Shown: positions 53,063 to 62,920, numbered from the stretch's first letter. The stretch: DNA of 64,000 bases from Alcanivorax sp. (GCF_017794965.1 NZ_CP051240.1:1736001-1800000), one strand, 5' to 3'. Notes: generated from the sequence alone by a model not told the origin. Program-made: numbers and translations.

Positions 53063-54622
53063 TCAACGAGCGGGATAGCCGGTAATTTCACGGATGGAGC
53101 GGTATAGCGGCGCCAATCGGGGGTACAACCGCTGGTAAACCTGACGGTATAGCCGGTCATACGTGGTGTTGTATTCCTGTCGCGGCATGAAACGCGCCCC
53201 GGGCCGGGTCATGGCAGACACCGCCATTTCATGGTCGGCATGGACGCCCATGGTCACGGCGATATTGATGGCCGCGCCCAGCCCGGACGTTTCCGTGGTA
53301 TGCGGGCGCTCCGCCGGCAGGCCAAAGATATCCGCGGTAATCTGCATGATGGCATCACTCTGAGAGCCACCCCCTGAAACTTTCAGATGTGTGATCGGCA
53401 CACCATTGCGCTTTTCAAGCCGCTCCTTGCCTTCACGCAAGGCGTAGGCGATGCCTTCGATGATGGCGCGGTAAAGGTGTGCACGGGTATGAACATCCCC
53501 AAAGCCGACGATCGCCCCCTTGGCTTCCGGTCCCGGAATACGAACACCGGGATTCCAGAACGGTTGCAAGGTAAGCCCCATCGCCCCCGGCGGAGTCTGC
53601 TCCAAAAATGCCTCAAACAGTGATTCGGCAGGCACCCCCAGTTGTTCAGCCCGATCCATTTCCTCACGGGCAAACTCCCGCTTGAACCAGTTCACCATCC
53701 AGTAGCCCCGCTGAACGATGATCTCGGAGTTGTACCGGTTTGGTATCGCAGCTCCGTAGGCAGGAACAAAGGGAATCGGCTCCACATAGCGAGCATTGCA
53801 GGTGTTGAAGGTGGCCGTGGTGCCGTAACTCAGGTTACCCACCTCCGGGGAAAAGGCACCGGCGCCCAGCACTTCGCAGGCCTTGTCTGCCCCACTGGCG
53901 ATCACAGGCAGGCCTTCAGGGATCCCGGTATGCCGACTGGCAGCTGCACTCACCTTGCCCAGGGTTTCACCCGGCGCCACCAGCTCAGGCAGCTGCTTGC
54001 GATTAACCCGCAGCGCTTTCCACTTGAGATCGTGACCGGCTGCCCATTGGTGGCGTTTATAATCGTAAGGGATATAGCCCACCTGGGAAGCGGTACAGTC
54101 ACGCAGTTCCCCGGTAAGACGGTAATTGAGATAACCGGACAGCAGCAGAAAGTGCGCGGTGCGCGACCACAGCTCCGGCTCATCATCAGCCAGCCAGTTG
54201 CATTCTGCCTTGGCTTTGAACTGTCTCAGGGTTTCCCCCTGCCCCAGCAGCTTGACCGGTGCAGCGAGCCAGAATGGCAGCGCGGGCGGCGTGGCAGTAC
54301 GTCGCTGGTCCAGCCAGATAATAGCCGGTCGCAACGGTTTCATGCGTGTATCCAGACACACCACCGAGGCACGTTGAGTCGTGAGCGACATGCCGATAAC
54401 ACGGGACTTCAGCTCGGGATGATCCAGCCAGAGAGACTGGCAAGCCTGCCCCAGCTCTTCCCAGAAATAATCTGCATCCTGTTCCGCCCAGCCGGGTTGA
54501 GGGGCCACATAGGGCTCGATATGCCGCTGGGATTTGGCGACCAGCTCACCGGCCTCATCAAACAGCATGGCTCGGGCGCTCTGGGTACCCTGATCCAGAG
54601 CCAGTAACAAAGGGCCTGACAT
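53063..54622 (-). CDS. FGGY-family carbohydrate kinase
   Basis: 519 residues. Phosphate-1 motif LALDQGTQSARAMLFDEAGE, GMSLTTQRASVVCLD, and the FGGY signature region around VSGGGSQSDAIMQITADIFG. Full length for the family and likely active on glycerol, a tetritol or similar; it cannot be called GlpK from sequence alone. Its ATG overlaps the upstream dehydrogenase stop (TGATG). Fourth gene of a conserved-looking cassette with acyltransferase, AGPS-like and GlpD-like proteins. Confidence 0.9.
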   Translation of the reverse strand: MSGPLLLALDQGTQSARAMLFDEAGELVAKSQRHIEPYVAPQPGWAEQDADYFWEELGQACQSLWLDHPELKSRVIGMSLTTQRASVVCLDTRMKPLRPAIIWLDQRRTATPPALPFWLAAPVKLLGQGETLRQFKAKAECNWLADDEPELWSRTAHFLLLSGYLNYRLTGELRDCTASQVGYIPYDYKRHQWAAGHDLKWKALRVNRKQLPELVAPGETLGKVSAAASRHTGIPEGLPVIASGADKACEVLGAGAFSPEVGNLSYGTTATFNTCNARYVEPIPFVPAYGAAIPNRYNSEIIVQRGYWMVNWFKREFAREEMDRAEQLGVPAESLFEAFLEQTPPGAMGLTLQPFWNPGVRIPGPEAKGAIVGFGDVHTRAHLYRAIIEGIAYALREGKERLEKRNGVPITHLKVSGGGSQSDAIMQITADIFGLPAERPHTTETSGLGAAINIAVTMGVHADHEMAVSAMTRPGARFMPRQEYNTTYDRLYRQVYQRLYPRLAPLYRSIREITGYPAR

Positions 54623-56124
54623 CAGCTGGCCCTGCGTGTGGCAGTAAGCTCCGCCGGCACACCGTAATACTGCTGGTGAATCTGCAGATAACGTGTCATT
54701 TCTTCCTGCCAGCGAGAATCATCCCAATCGAGGGCCTGCTGGATCTGCTCACGTCGGCGCGTGAGCACCGCTTCGCCGGCATTGGGTCGTGTAAGCCCCA
54801 GTCGGGTGCGGCGCAGCATCAGATCATCCAGATGGACCACTGCTTCCTCCTCCAGCAGCCATTGGATGAAGGCCTCGTCATCCTGTTCGGCATGGAGAAA
54901 ATCCTCCACCGGGGCTGGCGCCGCAGCCAGTGACTGGTACATGGGCTCGCGGGTTTTCTGGCCGCGACGATGCGCCGCCTCATCAATCAGTCCGGTCGCC
55001 AGCAGCGCATCCAGTGCAATCAGACGGAAGGTGGTGAGCTTGCCACCACTCACGGTGACGACGCCATTATCTCCCCAGACGGCGTGGTCACGACGTTCTT
55101 TGGATGGATCCACGCCCTTGCCGGAGGCGATCACAGGCCGCACACCTGCGATGGTGGCAAAAATATCCTCTCGGGTAATGTCCCGCCCGGGGAATTGACT
55201 GTTGATGAGCGTTAACAGGTAATCCACTTCCTTGCTTGAGGCACTGGCTTCGATATCCATGTCCTGGGGATGGTCCAGATCCGTTGTACCCACGCAGGTG
55301 ACGCCCTCCCAGGGAAAAACGAAGACCGGACGACCGTCATCCGGGTGCATGACTGTCAGGCAGTCCGTGGCGGGCAAGCGCTGGGGATCCACGAAAAGGT
55401 GACTGCCTCGCAAGGGGCGCACCCGGGACTCGCTGCCAGAGAAACGGTCTGCCCAGGCACCGGTGGCATTGATAACCTGGCTCGCCTTGATGGTGCCCTG
55501 CTGGTCGTTGACCTGATCATGAAGAGTAACCGCGAACCCGCTTCCCTGATTGTCCACACCGGTGACCTTGAGATAGTTGCAAGCCACACCGCCATGGCGG
55601 CCCGCTTCCAGCAAAGTGCGCATGACCAGGCGGCAATCGTCTGTCAGGGCATCGGTGTAACTCATGGCACCGGTTAGCCCTTCGGTGTTCAACGCGGGGG
55701 CCCGCTCCTTGACCTGCTGCAATGAGAGATAGCGATGATCACGAATACCGGCAAGAAAGTCATAAAGCCACAGCACCGCTTTCATGGGCCAGCGCCCGGG
55801 AAACACCCCTTTCCTGAGTGGGAACAAGTAGGTTGCGCGCTCTACCAGGCCAGGCAATTCTTTTAACAGACGCTCACGCTCCAGCAGGGAGTGGCGTGTC
55901 AGTTTCACATCACCCTGGGCAATGTAACGCAAACCACCATGGACCATCTTGGAAGAGCGACTGGAGGTACCCCAGGCGTAATCGCGCTGCTCCACGAGCA
56001 AAACGTTGAGCCCGCGGCGGGCAGCCTCAAGCAGCACCCCTGCACCGGTAATGCCGCCACCAATGACCAGCAAATCCCACTGCTGATCCCCCAGTTCCTT
56101 GATCTCTTGCCGTTTGCCTAGCAT
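54622..56124 (-). CDS. FAD-dependent glycerol-3-phosphate dehydrogenase-like protein
   Basis: 500 residues from ATG 56124 (GTG 56127 adjoins it). FAD-binding Rossmann WDLLVIGGGITGAGVLLEAA, GlpD-type YAWGTSSRSSKMVHGGLRYI, and PVIASGKGVDPSKERRDHAV. It would oxidise glycerol-3-phosphate to DHAP at the membrane. This may not be the housekeeping glpD: no glpF/glpK/glpR are near, and it sits between an alkyl-DHAP-synthase-like enzyme and a kinase. 14 nt from the upstream gene. Confidence 0.9.
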   Translation of the reverse strand: MLGKRQEIKELGDQQWDLLVIGGGITGAGVLLEAARRGLNVLLVEQRDYAWGTSSRSSKMVHGGLRYIAQGDVKLTRHSLLERERLLKELPGLVERATYLFPLRKGVFPGRWPMKAVLWLYDFLAGIRDHRYLSLQQVKERAPALNTEGLTGAMSYTDALTDDCRLVMRTLLEAGRHGGVACNYLKVTGVDNQGSGFAVTLHDQVNDQQGTIKASQVINATGAWADRFSGSESRVRPLRGSHLFVDPQRLPATDCLTVMHPDDGRPVFVFPWEGVTCVGTTDLDHPQDMDIEASASSKEVDYLLTLINSQFPGRDITREDIFATIAGVRPVIASGKGVDPSKERRDHAVWGDNGVVTVSGGKLTTFRLIALDALLATGLIDEAAHRRGQKTREPMYQSLAAAPAPVEDFLHAEQDDEAFIQWLLEEEAVVHLDDLMLRRTRLGLTRPNAGEAVLTRRREQIQQALDWDDSRWQEEMTRYLQIHQQYYGVPAELTATRRAS

Positions 56125-56140
56125 CACTCTTTCCCTGTTC

Positions 56141-57739
56141 TCAGTCCTGGTCCCGGATCAGACAGCCCGGATTGAGCTGCTGATGTGGGTCCATGGCATG
56201 GATCAGCTCGCTGAGGATCTGCATTCCCTGTTCACCTTTCTCATGGTGAAGCCAGGGGGCATGATCACGGCCAACGCCATGCTGGTGGCTGACAGTCCCG
56301 CCATGGGCAACAATCGCTTCACTGGCGGCGTTTTTCATGGCTTGCCAGCGTTGCAAGGTCTTGTCGTAGCTGTCCGAGCAACGGAACACATACGTGGTAT
56401 AGATACTGGAACCTTGCGGATAAAGGTGTGACAAATGGGTAAATACATGCACCTGCTCACCATCACCCGCATGATCCCTGACAGCCTGCTCCATGGCGGT
56501 CATGGCACCGGTTACCCGGTTCCAGTTCACTGCAGTCTCAAACGTATCCACCACATAACCATGTTCCCACAGGCCATGACGAAGGTACGGTGACCGGAAG
56601 CGGGACTCTTCCCACTTTTTTCCCAGTAGTTCGCCCACCATCACACCACCCGCGTCCTTGATGCGACGTTTGCAGGTGGCAAGTACATGGCGGGTTTGCG
56701 CCTTCTCGCCGGTAACACCAAAGGTGATCATGCACTTCTGGTCACCACAGCCTCGCAGTGAAAGATAGCGATGCAACAGGGATACCAGTTTTTCATGACC
56801 GGCCAACATCAGGTGGGTGCGCGTCTCTTCCGCATTGGACACACGCAACATGGATAACGGCAGGCGGGACTGTGTCAGCCCCCTCACCAGTTCCACCGCA
56901 ACATCCCAATTCGGGGCAAACGCTACCTGAAAGGTTTCGGTTTCCGGTAATGGCGTGACTCTGACCTTAACTTCGGTAATGACACCCAGTCGCCCTTCGG
57001 AGCCAAGCACAATTTCCCTGATATCCGGCCCGGCTGAAGACGCCGGAATGGCCGGGATGTCCAGGCTGCCTCGGGGCGTCTCGATACGGCCGCCGGCGAA
57101 CATTTGCTCGATACGACCATAGCGCATGGATTGCTGCCCACTGGAACGACTGGCCACCCAGCCTCCCACCGTGGACAGCTCCCAGGATTGCGGGAAATGC
57201 CCAAGGGTATAGCCCTGGGCCTTGAGCTGTTGCTCAACCAGAGGCCCCGGTGTTCCTGCCCCGAAGGTAGCGATCTGGCTCTCTCGATCCAGTTCGAGCA
57301 GGCGATTCATCCGCGCAAGGGAAAGGGTCAGGATGGGTTTATCGCTGGGCTGCGGATTAATGTGTCCAGCCACGGAGGTGCCGCCACCATAGGGAATCAC
57401 GGTCACACCGTTGCTGGCCGCCCAGTCCAGCAATTCTCTCACCTGATCAGAGGTTTCCGGTTCAGCCACCCCATCGGGGAAATGGCCAAAATCGCCTGAA
57501 CGCATGGCGAGCCAGTCAGGCAGGCTTTGTCCACGGGCATGGCGTACGCGGATTTCTGCAGAGGTATCCAGCAGGGGGTGGTGATCAAGCCGGCTTGGCG
57601 GCACCTGGGCAAGTACCGTGGCCAGCTCGGCATCCTGCAGCGGGGTGGCACTGCCCAGACGGGACTGCAGAAACTGTAATCCGGACGATTTGAGGGGGTA
57701 CTCGTTGGCGCTATCGCCCCAGCCATTCCAGCGTCGCAT
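56141..57739 (-). CDS. FAD-binding oxidase similar to alkyl-DHAP synthase
   Basis: 532 residues from ATG 57739 (AGGAGAATTTCC). PCMH-type FAD domain (VIPYGGGTSVAGHINPQ, near residue 130, and LGHFPQSWELSTVGGWVASR) and a C-terminal cap with the VSHQHGVGRDHAPWLHHEKG histidine segment that is catalytic in alkylglycerone-phosphate synthases. The length fits that family. It could form ether-linked alkyl-DHAP from acyl-DHAP, but a glycolate/lactate oxidase-like activity cannot be ruled out. Confidence 0.85.
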   Translation of the reverse strand: MRRWNGWGDSANEYPLKSSGLQFLQSRLGSATPLQDAELATVLAQVPPSRLDHHPLLDTSAEIRVRHARGQSLPDWLAMRSGDFGHFPDGVAEPETSDQVRELLDWAASNGVTVIPYGGGTSVAGHINPQPSDKPILTLSLARMNRLLELDRESQIATFGAGTPGPLVEQQLKAQGYTLGHFPQSWELSTVGGWVASRSSGQQSMRYGRIEQMFAGGRIETPRGSLDIPAIPASSAGPDIREIVLGSEGRLGVITEVKVRVTPLPETETFQVAFAPNWDVAVELVRGLTQSRLPLSMLRVSNAEETRTHLMLAGHEKLVSLLHRYLSLRGCGDQKCMITFGVTGEKAQTRHVLATCKRRIKDAGGVMVGELLGKKWEESRFRSPYLRHGLWEHGYVVDTFETAVNWNRVTGAMTAMEQAVRDHAGDGEQVHVFTHLSHLYPQGSSIYTTYVFRCSDSYDKTLQRWQAMKNAASEAIVAHGGTVSHQHGVGRDHAPWLHHEKGEQGMQILSELIHAMDPHQQLNPGCLIRDQD

Positions 57740-57831
57740 GGAAATTCTCCTGATTTTTTCGCATGTTAGCGCTGAATCAGGGGACTTTCACTGGCGTTGC
57801 GGGACAGCGAATGGACTTATTCGGACACGGC

Positions 57832-58674
57832 TCAGCGGCCGTCCCTGTCCTTCAGCAACCACTTGCGCCACCCCTTTTTCCGCGCAGCGGCCCGGTCCTT
57901 CTCCAGCCCTGCCAACATGCTCTCAATAGAGGATGCCACCTCCTCGCGTAACGCCCAGCATGCCTCCTTGTCATCAGCACGGCCAGCCCACCGTTGCGTG
58001 GTAATGGGCTTGCCAATCTCGAACCAGAGAGGCTCGGGCCTGGGTAGCAACGTAGGTCCCACCCCACGAGATACCGGCATGAACAAGTCGCCATCGCGCA
58101 AAACGCGATTCACCTTCGCATTGTTCAGCACCCGTTTACCCAGGCGGGAATGCTTGAAACCCTCACCGTCAAAAAGAATGTCATAGGTGTAATCACAGCC
58201 TGCAGAGGCAAAGGGAATGATGTCATAGCCATGAGAAATGGCCATGCGGGCGAACCCGGTACGCTTTTTCCACACCAGCTTGTGTGCCTCATCCTTGCGC
58301 ATGGCCACCTCCCGGGCGCCGCCGGGGAAAACCAGAACATGTTGGCCGCTTTCCATCAGCGCCTTGCAGTTTTCCGGCGTGCCATCCACGGCGCCAAAAC
58401 GGGTCAGCAGGGGCCCCCAACCCGGCACCTGAAAATGAAAGTGATCGCCCAACGCCCTGGGATACACGCCGGTCTCACGATACAGTTCAGCCATGAAAAG
58501 CGGTGAATCAATCAGCCCGTAGAGTCCATGATTACCGACAAACAGCGCAGGACGTTGTGGATCCACGTTCCCGGCACCTCGCAACCTTGGCGCAAAATAC
58601 CAGCGCGACACGCGCAGGCGTTTGTCCAGTGCCTTGAGGGGGGGCGGTGTAAACGTCGAACTTATCACTGTCAC
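57832..58674 (-). CDS. DGAT2/TMEM68-like lysophospholipid acyltransferase
   Basis: 280 residues. Acyltransferase motif GNHGLYGLIDSPL (His and Asp six residues apart instead of the usual four), PENCKALMESGQHVLVFPGG followed by AREV, the second conserved block, and PFASAGCDYTYD. FPGGxRE is a hallmark of DGAT2-type enzymes. It transfers acyl groups to a glycerol or alcohol acceptor. Upstream neighbour of the AGPS-like gene, 92 nt apart, probable first gene of the cassette. Confidence 0.85.
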   Translation of the reverse strand: MTVISSTFTPPPLKALDKRLRVSRWYFAPRLRGAGNVDPQRPALFVGNHGLYGLIDSPLFMAELYRETGVYPRALGDHFHFQVPGWGPLLTRFGAVDGTPENCKALMESGQHVLVFPGGAREVAMRKDEAHKLVWKKRTGFARMAISHGYDIIPFASAGCDYTYDILFDGEGFKHSRLGKRVLNNAKVNRVLRDGDLFMPVSRGVGPTLLPRPEPLWFEIGKPITTQRWAGRADDKEACWALREEVASSIESMLAGLEKDRAAARKKGWRKWLLKDRDGR

Positions 58675-58806
58675 TGCGGTCCTTTATGGGTAAGGTTGGC
58701 AAATTATGGTGGCGGGACTTTACCAGCTTTTACACCGTCGCTATGGTTAAAACGTGCCTAAACCATTAAAAAAACCAAATACATTTTTATCCTCCAAGGA
58801 GCTTCA

Positions 58807-59472
58807 ATGAAACGTTTTGCGGGTTCTCTGGTGCTTGCCAGTGCTGTGGTCATCACCGGCTGCAGCACCATCAATCCCTACACCGGGGAGAAACAAACCT
58901 CCAAAGCCACTTCCGGTGCGGCCATTGGTGCGGTTGCTGGTGCACTGATCGGTATCGCCACCTCTGACAGCGCCAAGGAACGTAAAGAACGCGCGCTCGC
59001 CGGTGCCGGCATTGGCGCTGTCACAGGCGGTGGTGTGGGTTACTACATGGACGTTCAGGAAGCCAAGCTGCGCCAGAAAATGGAAGGCGCCGGCGTGTCT
59101 GTTACCCGTGATGGTGAGAATATCATTCTCAATATGCCGGGCAACCTGACCTTTGATACGGACAGCAGCTCCGTGAAGCCCAGCTTCACCCCCGTGCTGG
59201 ACGCAGTTGCCGAAGTGCTCAACGAGTATGAATCCACCATGATCCAGGTGGCGGGCCATACTGACAGCACCGGTGGCGATCGCTACAACCTGCTGCTTTC
59301 CCAGCAACGCGCCCAGTCTGTTGCCAACAAGCTTGGCGGCTTTGGCGTGCAGCAAGTGCGTATGGACGTGGTAGGTTTCGGTGAAACCCAGCCTATTGCC
59401 AGCAACGGTACCGCCAGCGGCCGTGAGCAGAACCGCCGGGTTGAACTGACACTGATGCCCTACACCAAATAA
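58807..59472 (+). CDS. OmpA-family outer-membrane lipoprotein (YiaD-like)
   Basis: 221 residues, ATG 58807 with AAGGAGC leader. Lipobox VVITGCSTI (Cys about 19), a glycine-zipper segment (GAAIGAVAGALIGIATS, GAGIGAVTGGGVGYYMD), and the OmpA peptidoglycan-binding domain (110-221): NLTFDTDSSSVKPSF, VAGHTDSTGGDRYN, SQQRAQSVANKL, GFGETQPIASNGT. Attaches the outer membrane to peptidoglycan. Followed by a strong terminator. Confidence 0.95.
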   Translation: MKRFAGSLVLASAVVITGCSTINPYTGEKQTSKATSGAAIGAVAGALIGIATSDSAKERKERALAGAGIGAVTGGGVGYYMDVQEAKLRQKMEGAGVSVTRDGENIILNMPGNLTFDTDSSSVKPSFTPVLDAVAEVLNEYESTMIQVAGHTDSTGGDRYNLLLSQQRAQSVANKLGGFGVQQVRMDVVGFGETQPIASNGTASGREQNRRVELTLMPYTK

Positions 59473-59506
59473 TCTTTCCCGGGTTAATCCTCTCCGGGTG
59501 AATGGA

Positions 59507-59533
59507 ACGGCAGGCTTCGGCCTGCCGTTTTTG
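59507..59533 (+). terminator. intrinsic terminator of the OmpA-family gene
   Basis: 9-bp stem acggcaggc/gcctgccgt around a ttcg tetraloop, then ttttt. Confidence 0.9.
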
Positions 59534-59736
59534 TTTAACCAGACGCTTCACCCGCTCTCTGCTGCTTTCCCGTTCTCCCTGCCTCGACAATAGAGCGTTC
59601 TATGCTGCCCGAGGTCCAACGATGCGGACTAGGCCCGCTCCCCTCCTCACCCCCTCGCCCCCTGTTTCCTGAATGTGATCACAGGATCCCGGATGCAGTG
59701 ATCACGGGATGAAGGCATGATTAGAGCGAGTAATCA

Positions 59737-60819
59737 GTGAGTACGGTGATGAGAACACAGCACGCCCATGCCCCCCAACAGGACAGCCTGCGATGGCAGC
59801 TACTCTGTGCCCGACAACCCCAGGCACAGTCGCCATTCTTCTACGGCGTCATCACCACCGGTATTGTCTGCAAGCCAGGCTGCCCCTCGCGTTTGCCCAA
59901 GCGGGAAAATGTGCGTTTCTTCAATTGCTGTAACGAGGCCCTGAGACAGGGTTATCGCCCGTGCAAACGCTGCCGCCCTCTCGACAAAGTCCCTCAGGCC
60001 CCGTCTTTGGTGGCACGGATCTGTGAATGGATAGCCGAGCACCCGGACAACTCGAGTCTTGAGGCCATGGCCAGTGCCATGCAGTACTCCATCGCCCATT
60101 TGCAGAAAACGTTCACCCGTATCACTGGCATAACGCCATTTGAATACGCCAAGGCATTACGGCAGCAACGCCTCTATCCCGCCCTGGCGACCAGTCGCAC
60201 CGCCAGCGAAGCCATGGAAAAAACCGGATACCGGTCCAGCAGCCAGTTCTATGAAGAATTCCGACAATTCAGCAGCCTGCCCCCCGGCAGTCACCGGCAA
60301 GCCGGCCGTGGCGAGGTAATTACTTTTGCCGTGGCAGCAACCGCCCTCGGCGCCATGGTCGTGGCGGCAACCAGTAAGGGACTTTGCTGGATCTCGTTAG
60401 GCGAAGATGCAGAAGCCCAACTGGAGGACCTTCAGCGCCATTTTTCCCGTGCCGAGCTCTGCCCGCCGGATGCTGACTTCAATATCTGGGTCAGTCAGGT
60501 GATTGGTCTTGTTGATAATCCATCCCAATCCCTGGATCTGCCACTGGATATCCGCGGGACCGTGTTTCAACAGCAGGTCTGGGAAGCCCTGCGCCACATC
60601 CCGGTGGGGAGCACCCTGGATTACCAGGCGCTGGCGGAGCAGCTTGGCAAGCGGGGCGGGGCTCGGGCCGTGGCAGGCGCCTGTGCAGCCAATGTGCTCG
60701 CCCTTGCGGTGCCTTGCCACCGGATCATCCGTCGCGATGGAAGCCTCTCCGGCTATCGCTGGGGGGTGGAGCGCAAGGCCGCCCTGCTGGCAAGGGAGAA
60801 GGCTTCAATCACCCGCTAA
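59737..60819 (+). CDS. ada: bifunctional Ada: DNA methyl-phosphotriester/O6-methylguanine repair and activator
   Basis: 360 residues if started at GTG 59737; ATG 59749 is also possible. Zinc domain with GIVCKPGCPSRLPKR and YRPCKRCRPL (four Cys, including the phosphotriester acceptor), AraC-type HTH (about 95-180; YSIAHLQKTFTRITGITPFE), and the C-terminal methyltransferase with VAGACAANVLALAVPCHRII, the PCHR acceptor Cys. Repairs alkylated DNA and switches on the adaptive response. Confidence 0.95.
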   Translation: MSTVMRTQHAHAPQQDSLRWQLLCARQPQAQSPFFYGVITTGIVCKPGCPSRLPKRENVRFFNCCNEALRQGYRPCKRCRPLDKVPQAPSLVARICEWIAEHPDNSSLEAMASAMQYSIAHLQKTFTRITGITPFEYAKALRQQRLYPALATSRTASEAMEKTGYRSSSQFYEEFRQFSSLPPGSHRQAGRGEVITFAVAATALGAMVVAATSKGLCWISLGEDAEAQLEDLQRHFSRAELCPPDADFNIWVSQVIGLVDNPSQSLDLPLDIRGTVFQQQVWEALRHIPVGSTLDYQALAEQLGKRGGARAVAGACAANVLALAVPCHRIIRRDGSLSGYRWGVERKAALLAREKASITR

Positions 60820-60860
60820 ATGCACCCGTCTATCGTTATCGCGAGGTAACACGGATCGTG

Positions 60861-62096
60861 TTACTCCACCGGGGTTGCGGAACTTCTCACCAGCCGCCAG
60901 GCGAGCAGGGACAGAGGCAGCAACAACACCATGACCAGCAGATAGGGCCAGCGGTGATCCAGCGTGTAGAGACCGGTGCCCACCAGGGGGCCCAGGATAA
61001 AGCCCAGCGCAGGACAGGCACTGGCCAGCCCGGCCACCCTGCCCTGTTCTTCATGCCCCACCCGCAGACTGGCCAGCGACATGATGGCAGGCATGCCGAA
61101 GCCCAGCCCCAGTCCCACCAGCAGCACAGCCGCACTCATCACCAGCTGAGATTGGGCCAACCACAGCAGCAGCGCCCCGCCCCCAATGGCAGGCACCGCC
61201 ATGGCGATGAGCAGCGTGGCGGGTGCCCGCAACCACTGAACCACGATGATCTGCCCGGACAGGGAGGTAATGGCGGCAGCCATCATGGTCATGCCAAGCG
61301 TGCGCGCAGCAGCCTGGGGAGACATGTGAAAATGATCCTGGAACAGGAAGCCGAGGGTCTGCTGAATCAGCGCGAAGCTCATGAACAGCATGACCCCGGT
61401 CATCAACAGATCCCGCAGACGAGGGTCCGCATAGGCCCCCAGTCCTTTTTTGAGTGTTTGCACCAGCCCCAGGGTATGACGGGTTCTCACCTGGGGTGAA
61501 GGCGGCAGAAAAATGGCGGTACCCACCGCCATCAGTGCAGTGAGCACGGACACCGCATAAAGCGGAAACACCAGTGTCACCGCCGCCAGGATGCCGCCGG
61601 ACACGGGCCCCACCACGGTGCCCAGATTATTGGCCGCCCCGATTCGCCCCATACCCTGGGTTCGCTGCGCCGGGGTGGTGATATCGGCGGTATAGGCCGC
61701 CGCTGCCGCGGGGGTGGCTGCCATGATGGCCGCCTGCAACATGCGACTGAGCACCAGCCCGGCGAGCAACAAGCCGCCAGTCATCCAACCCTTCAGCCCG
61801 GCCTGAAAGACCAGAGCAAACATGAGCGTGCCTAGTGAGTAACCTGTCAGGCCAATCACCAATACCGTTTTTCGGCCCAGTGATTCACTCATTGTGCCCC
61901 ACACCGGGCTGGCAAGAGCAAAGATCAGGGCGGAGCAGCTGATAATCAGCCCCACTTCCATCTCCGCCATCCCGGTGGCCCTGCCCAGGGACGGCAACAG
62001 GGTGAAAACCAGTGTCTGGCCCAGCGCGGTGGCAGCAACGGCCATCAGCAAGATTGAGTGTTGCAGGGTGCTCGCGGTACGCTTGCTACTGTTCAT
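60861..62096 (-). CDS. MFS transporter (TetA-like drug antiporter)
   Basis: 411 residues from ATG 62096; a GTG at 62120 would add eight residues. 12 TM helices, MFS motif A SPVWGTMSESLGRKTVLVIG and motif-C-like AATPAAAAAYTADITTPAQR, PVSGGILAAV. Drug or metabolite efflux; substrate unknown. Divergent from and overlapping at the start with the patatin gene. Confidence 0.9.
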   Translation of the reverse strand: MNSSKRTASTLQHSILLMAVAATALGQTLVFTLLPSLGRATGMAEMEVGLIISCSALIFALASPVWGTMSESLGRKTVLVIGLTGYSLGTLMFALVFQAGLKGWMTGGLLLAGLVLSRMLQAAIMAATPAAAAAYTADITTPAQRTQGMGRIGAANNLGTVVGPVSGGILAAVTLVFPLYAVSVLTALMAVGTAIFLPPSPQVRTRHTLGLVQTLKKGLGAYADPRLRDLLMTGVMLFMSFALIQQTLGFLFQDHFHMSPQAAARTLGMTMMAAAITSLSGQIIVVQWLRAPATLLIAMAVPAIGGGALLLWLAQSQLVMSAAVLLVGLGLGFGMPAIMSLASLRVGHEEQGRVAGLASACPALGFILGPLVGTGLYTLDHRWPYLLVMVLLLPLSLLAWRLVRSSATPVE

Positions 62097-62113
62097 TCCT
62101 AAGGATTCGCCTT

Positions 62114-62920
62114 GTGTCACTGCCTGCCCCGCTTTTCATGGACTGGCTCGCCAGCCGCCCATTCACCCTGGGGATGTCGTCCGGCTTTTTTGGTTTCTTT
62201 GCCCACTTTGGGGTTGTCAAAGCCCTGCATGAGAACGGCATTACGCCTGCGCGTTTTACCGGTTCCAGTGCCGGCGCCCTGGTAGGAGCCTGTGTCGCCG
62301 CCGGTTGCCCGCTGGACCGTCTTGAAGCGCGGCTATTGTCGCTGACAAAACAGGATTTCTGGGACCCTTCCCCGGGTATGGGGCTGCTCAGAGGCGCTCA
62401 TTTTCGCGCCATGCTGGCATCATTACTGCCCATATCGGATCTGTCCCAGGCCCCCACCCCGGTTGCGGTGTCTGCCTGGCACGGGCGCACCCGACGCACC
62501 AGAGTGTTACGCAGTGGCGCTGCCGTGGAAGCCATCTACGCCTCCTGCGCCGTGCCCGGTCTGTTCCAGCCAGCAAGCATCGACGGCCAGCGTTACTGGG
62601 ATGGCGGCATCGCCGACCGTCATGGGCTGGCAAGTAGCTGGCCCGGAGAGCGGGTACTGTATCATCACCTGCAGTCCCGCTCCCCGTGGCGATCACGCCA
62701 AAGTGCAGCGCTGGAGCCGCCGCAACGTACCAATCTGGTCACACTGACGATCGATGGACTGCCCCGCAGTGGCCCCAACCGTCTCGAACAGGGCTATCAA
62801 GCCTTGGAGCATGCCTACCTGGCCACACAACAGGCACTGGCGCAGCCTGTTACTGTGGGCCGCGTACACGTATTTGCCAATGACAAGTTGGGTGCTGGAT
62901 GCCAGATGCCTGACGCCTGA
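62114..62920 (+). CDS. patatin-like phospholipase
   Basis: 268 residues from GTG 62114 (AAGGA site). Catalytic Ser in FTGSSAGALVGACVAAG (GxSxG), catalytic Asp in YWDGGIADRHG. The oxyanion-hole segment reads GMSSGFFGFFAHFGVVKAL rather than the usual glycine triplet. Hydrolyses acyl chains from phospholipids or neutral lipids; no signal peptide. Its start lies within the 5' end of the MFS gene. Confidence 0.85.
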   Translation: MSLPAPLFMDWLASRPFTLGMSSGFFGFFAHFGVVKALHENGITPARFTGSSAGALVGACVAAGCPLDRLEARLLSLTKQDFWDPSPGMGLLRGAHFRAMLASLLPISDLSQAPTPVAVSAWHGRTRRTRVLRSGAAVEAIYASCAVPGLFQPASIDGQRYWDGGIADRHGLASSWPGERVLYHHLQSRSPWRSRQSAALEPPQRTNLVTLTIDGLPRSGPNRLEQGYQALEHAYLATQQALAQPVTVGRVHVFANDKLGAGCQMPDA

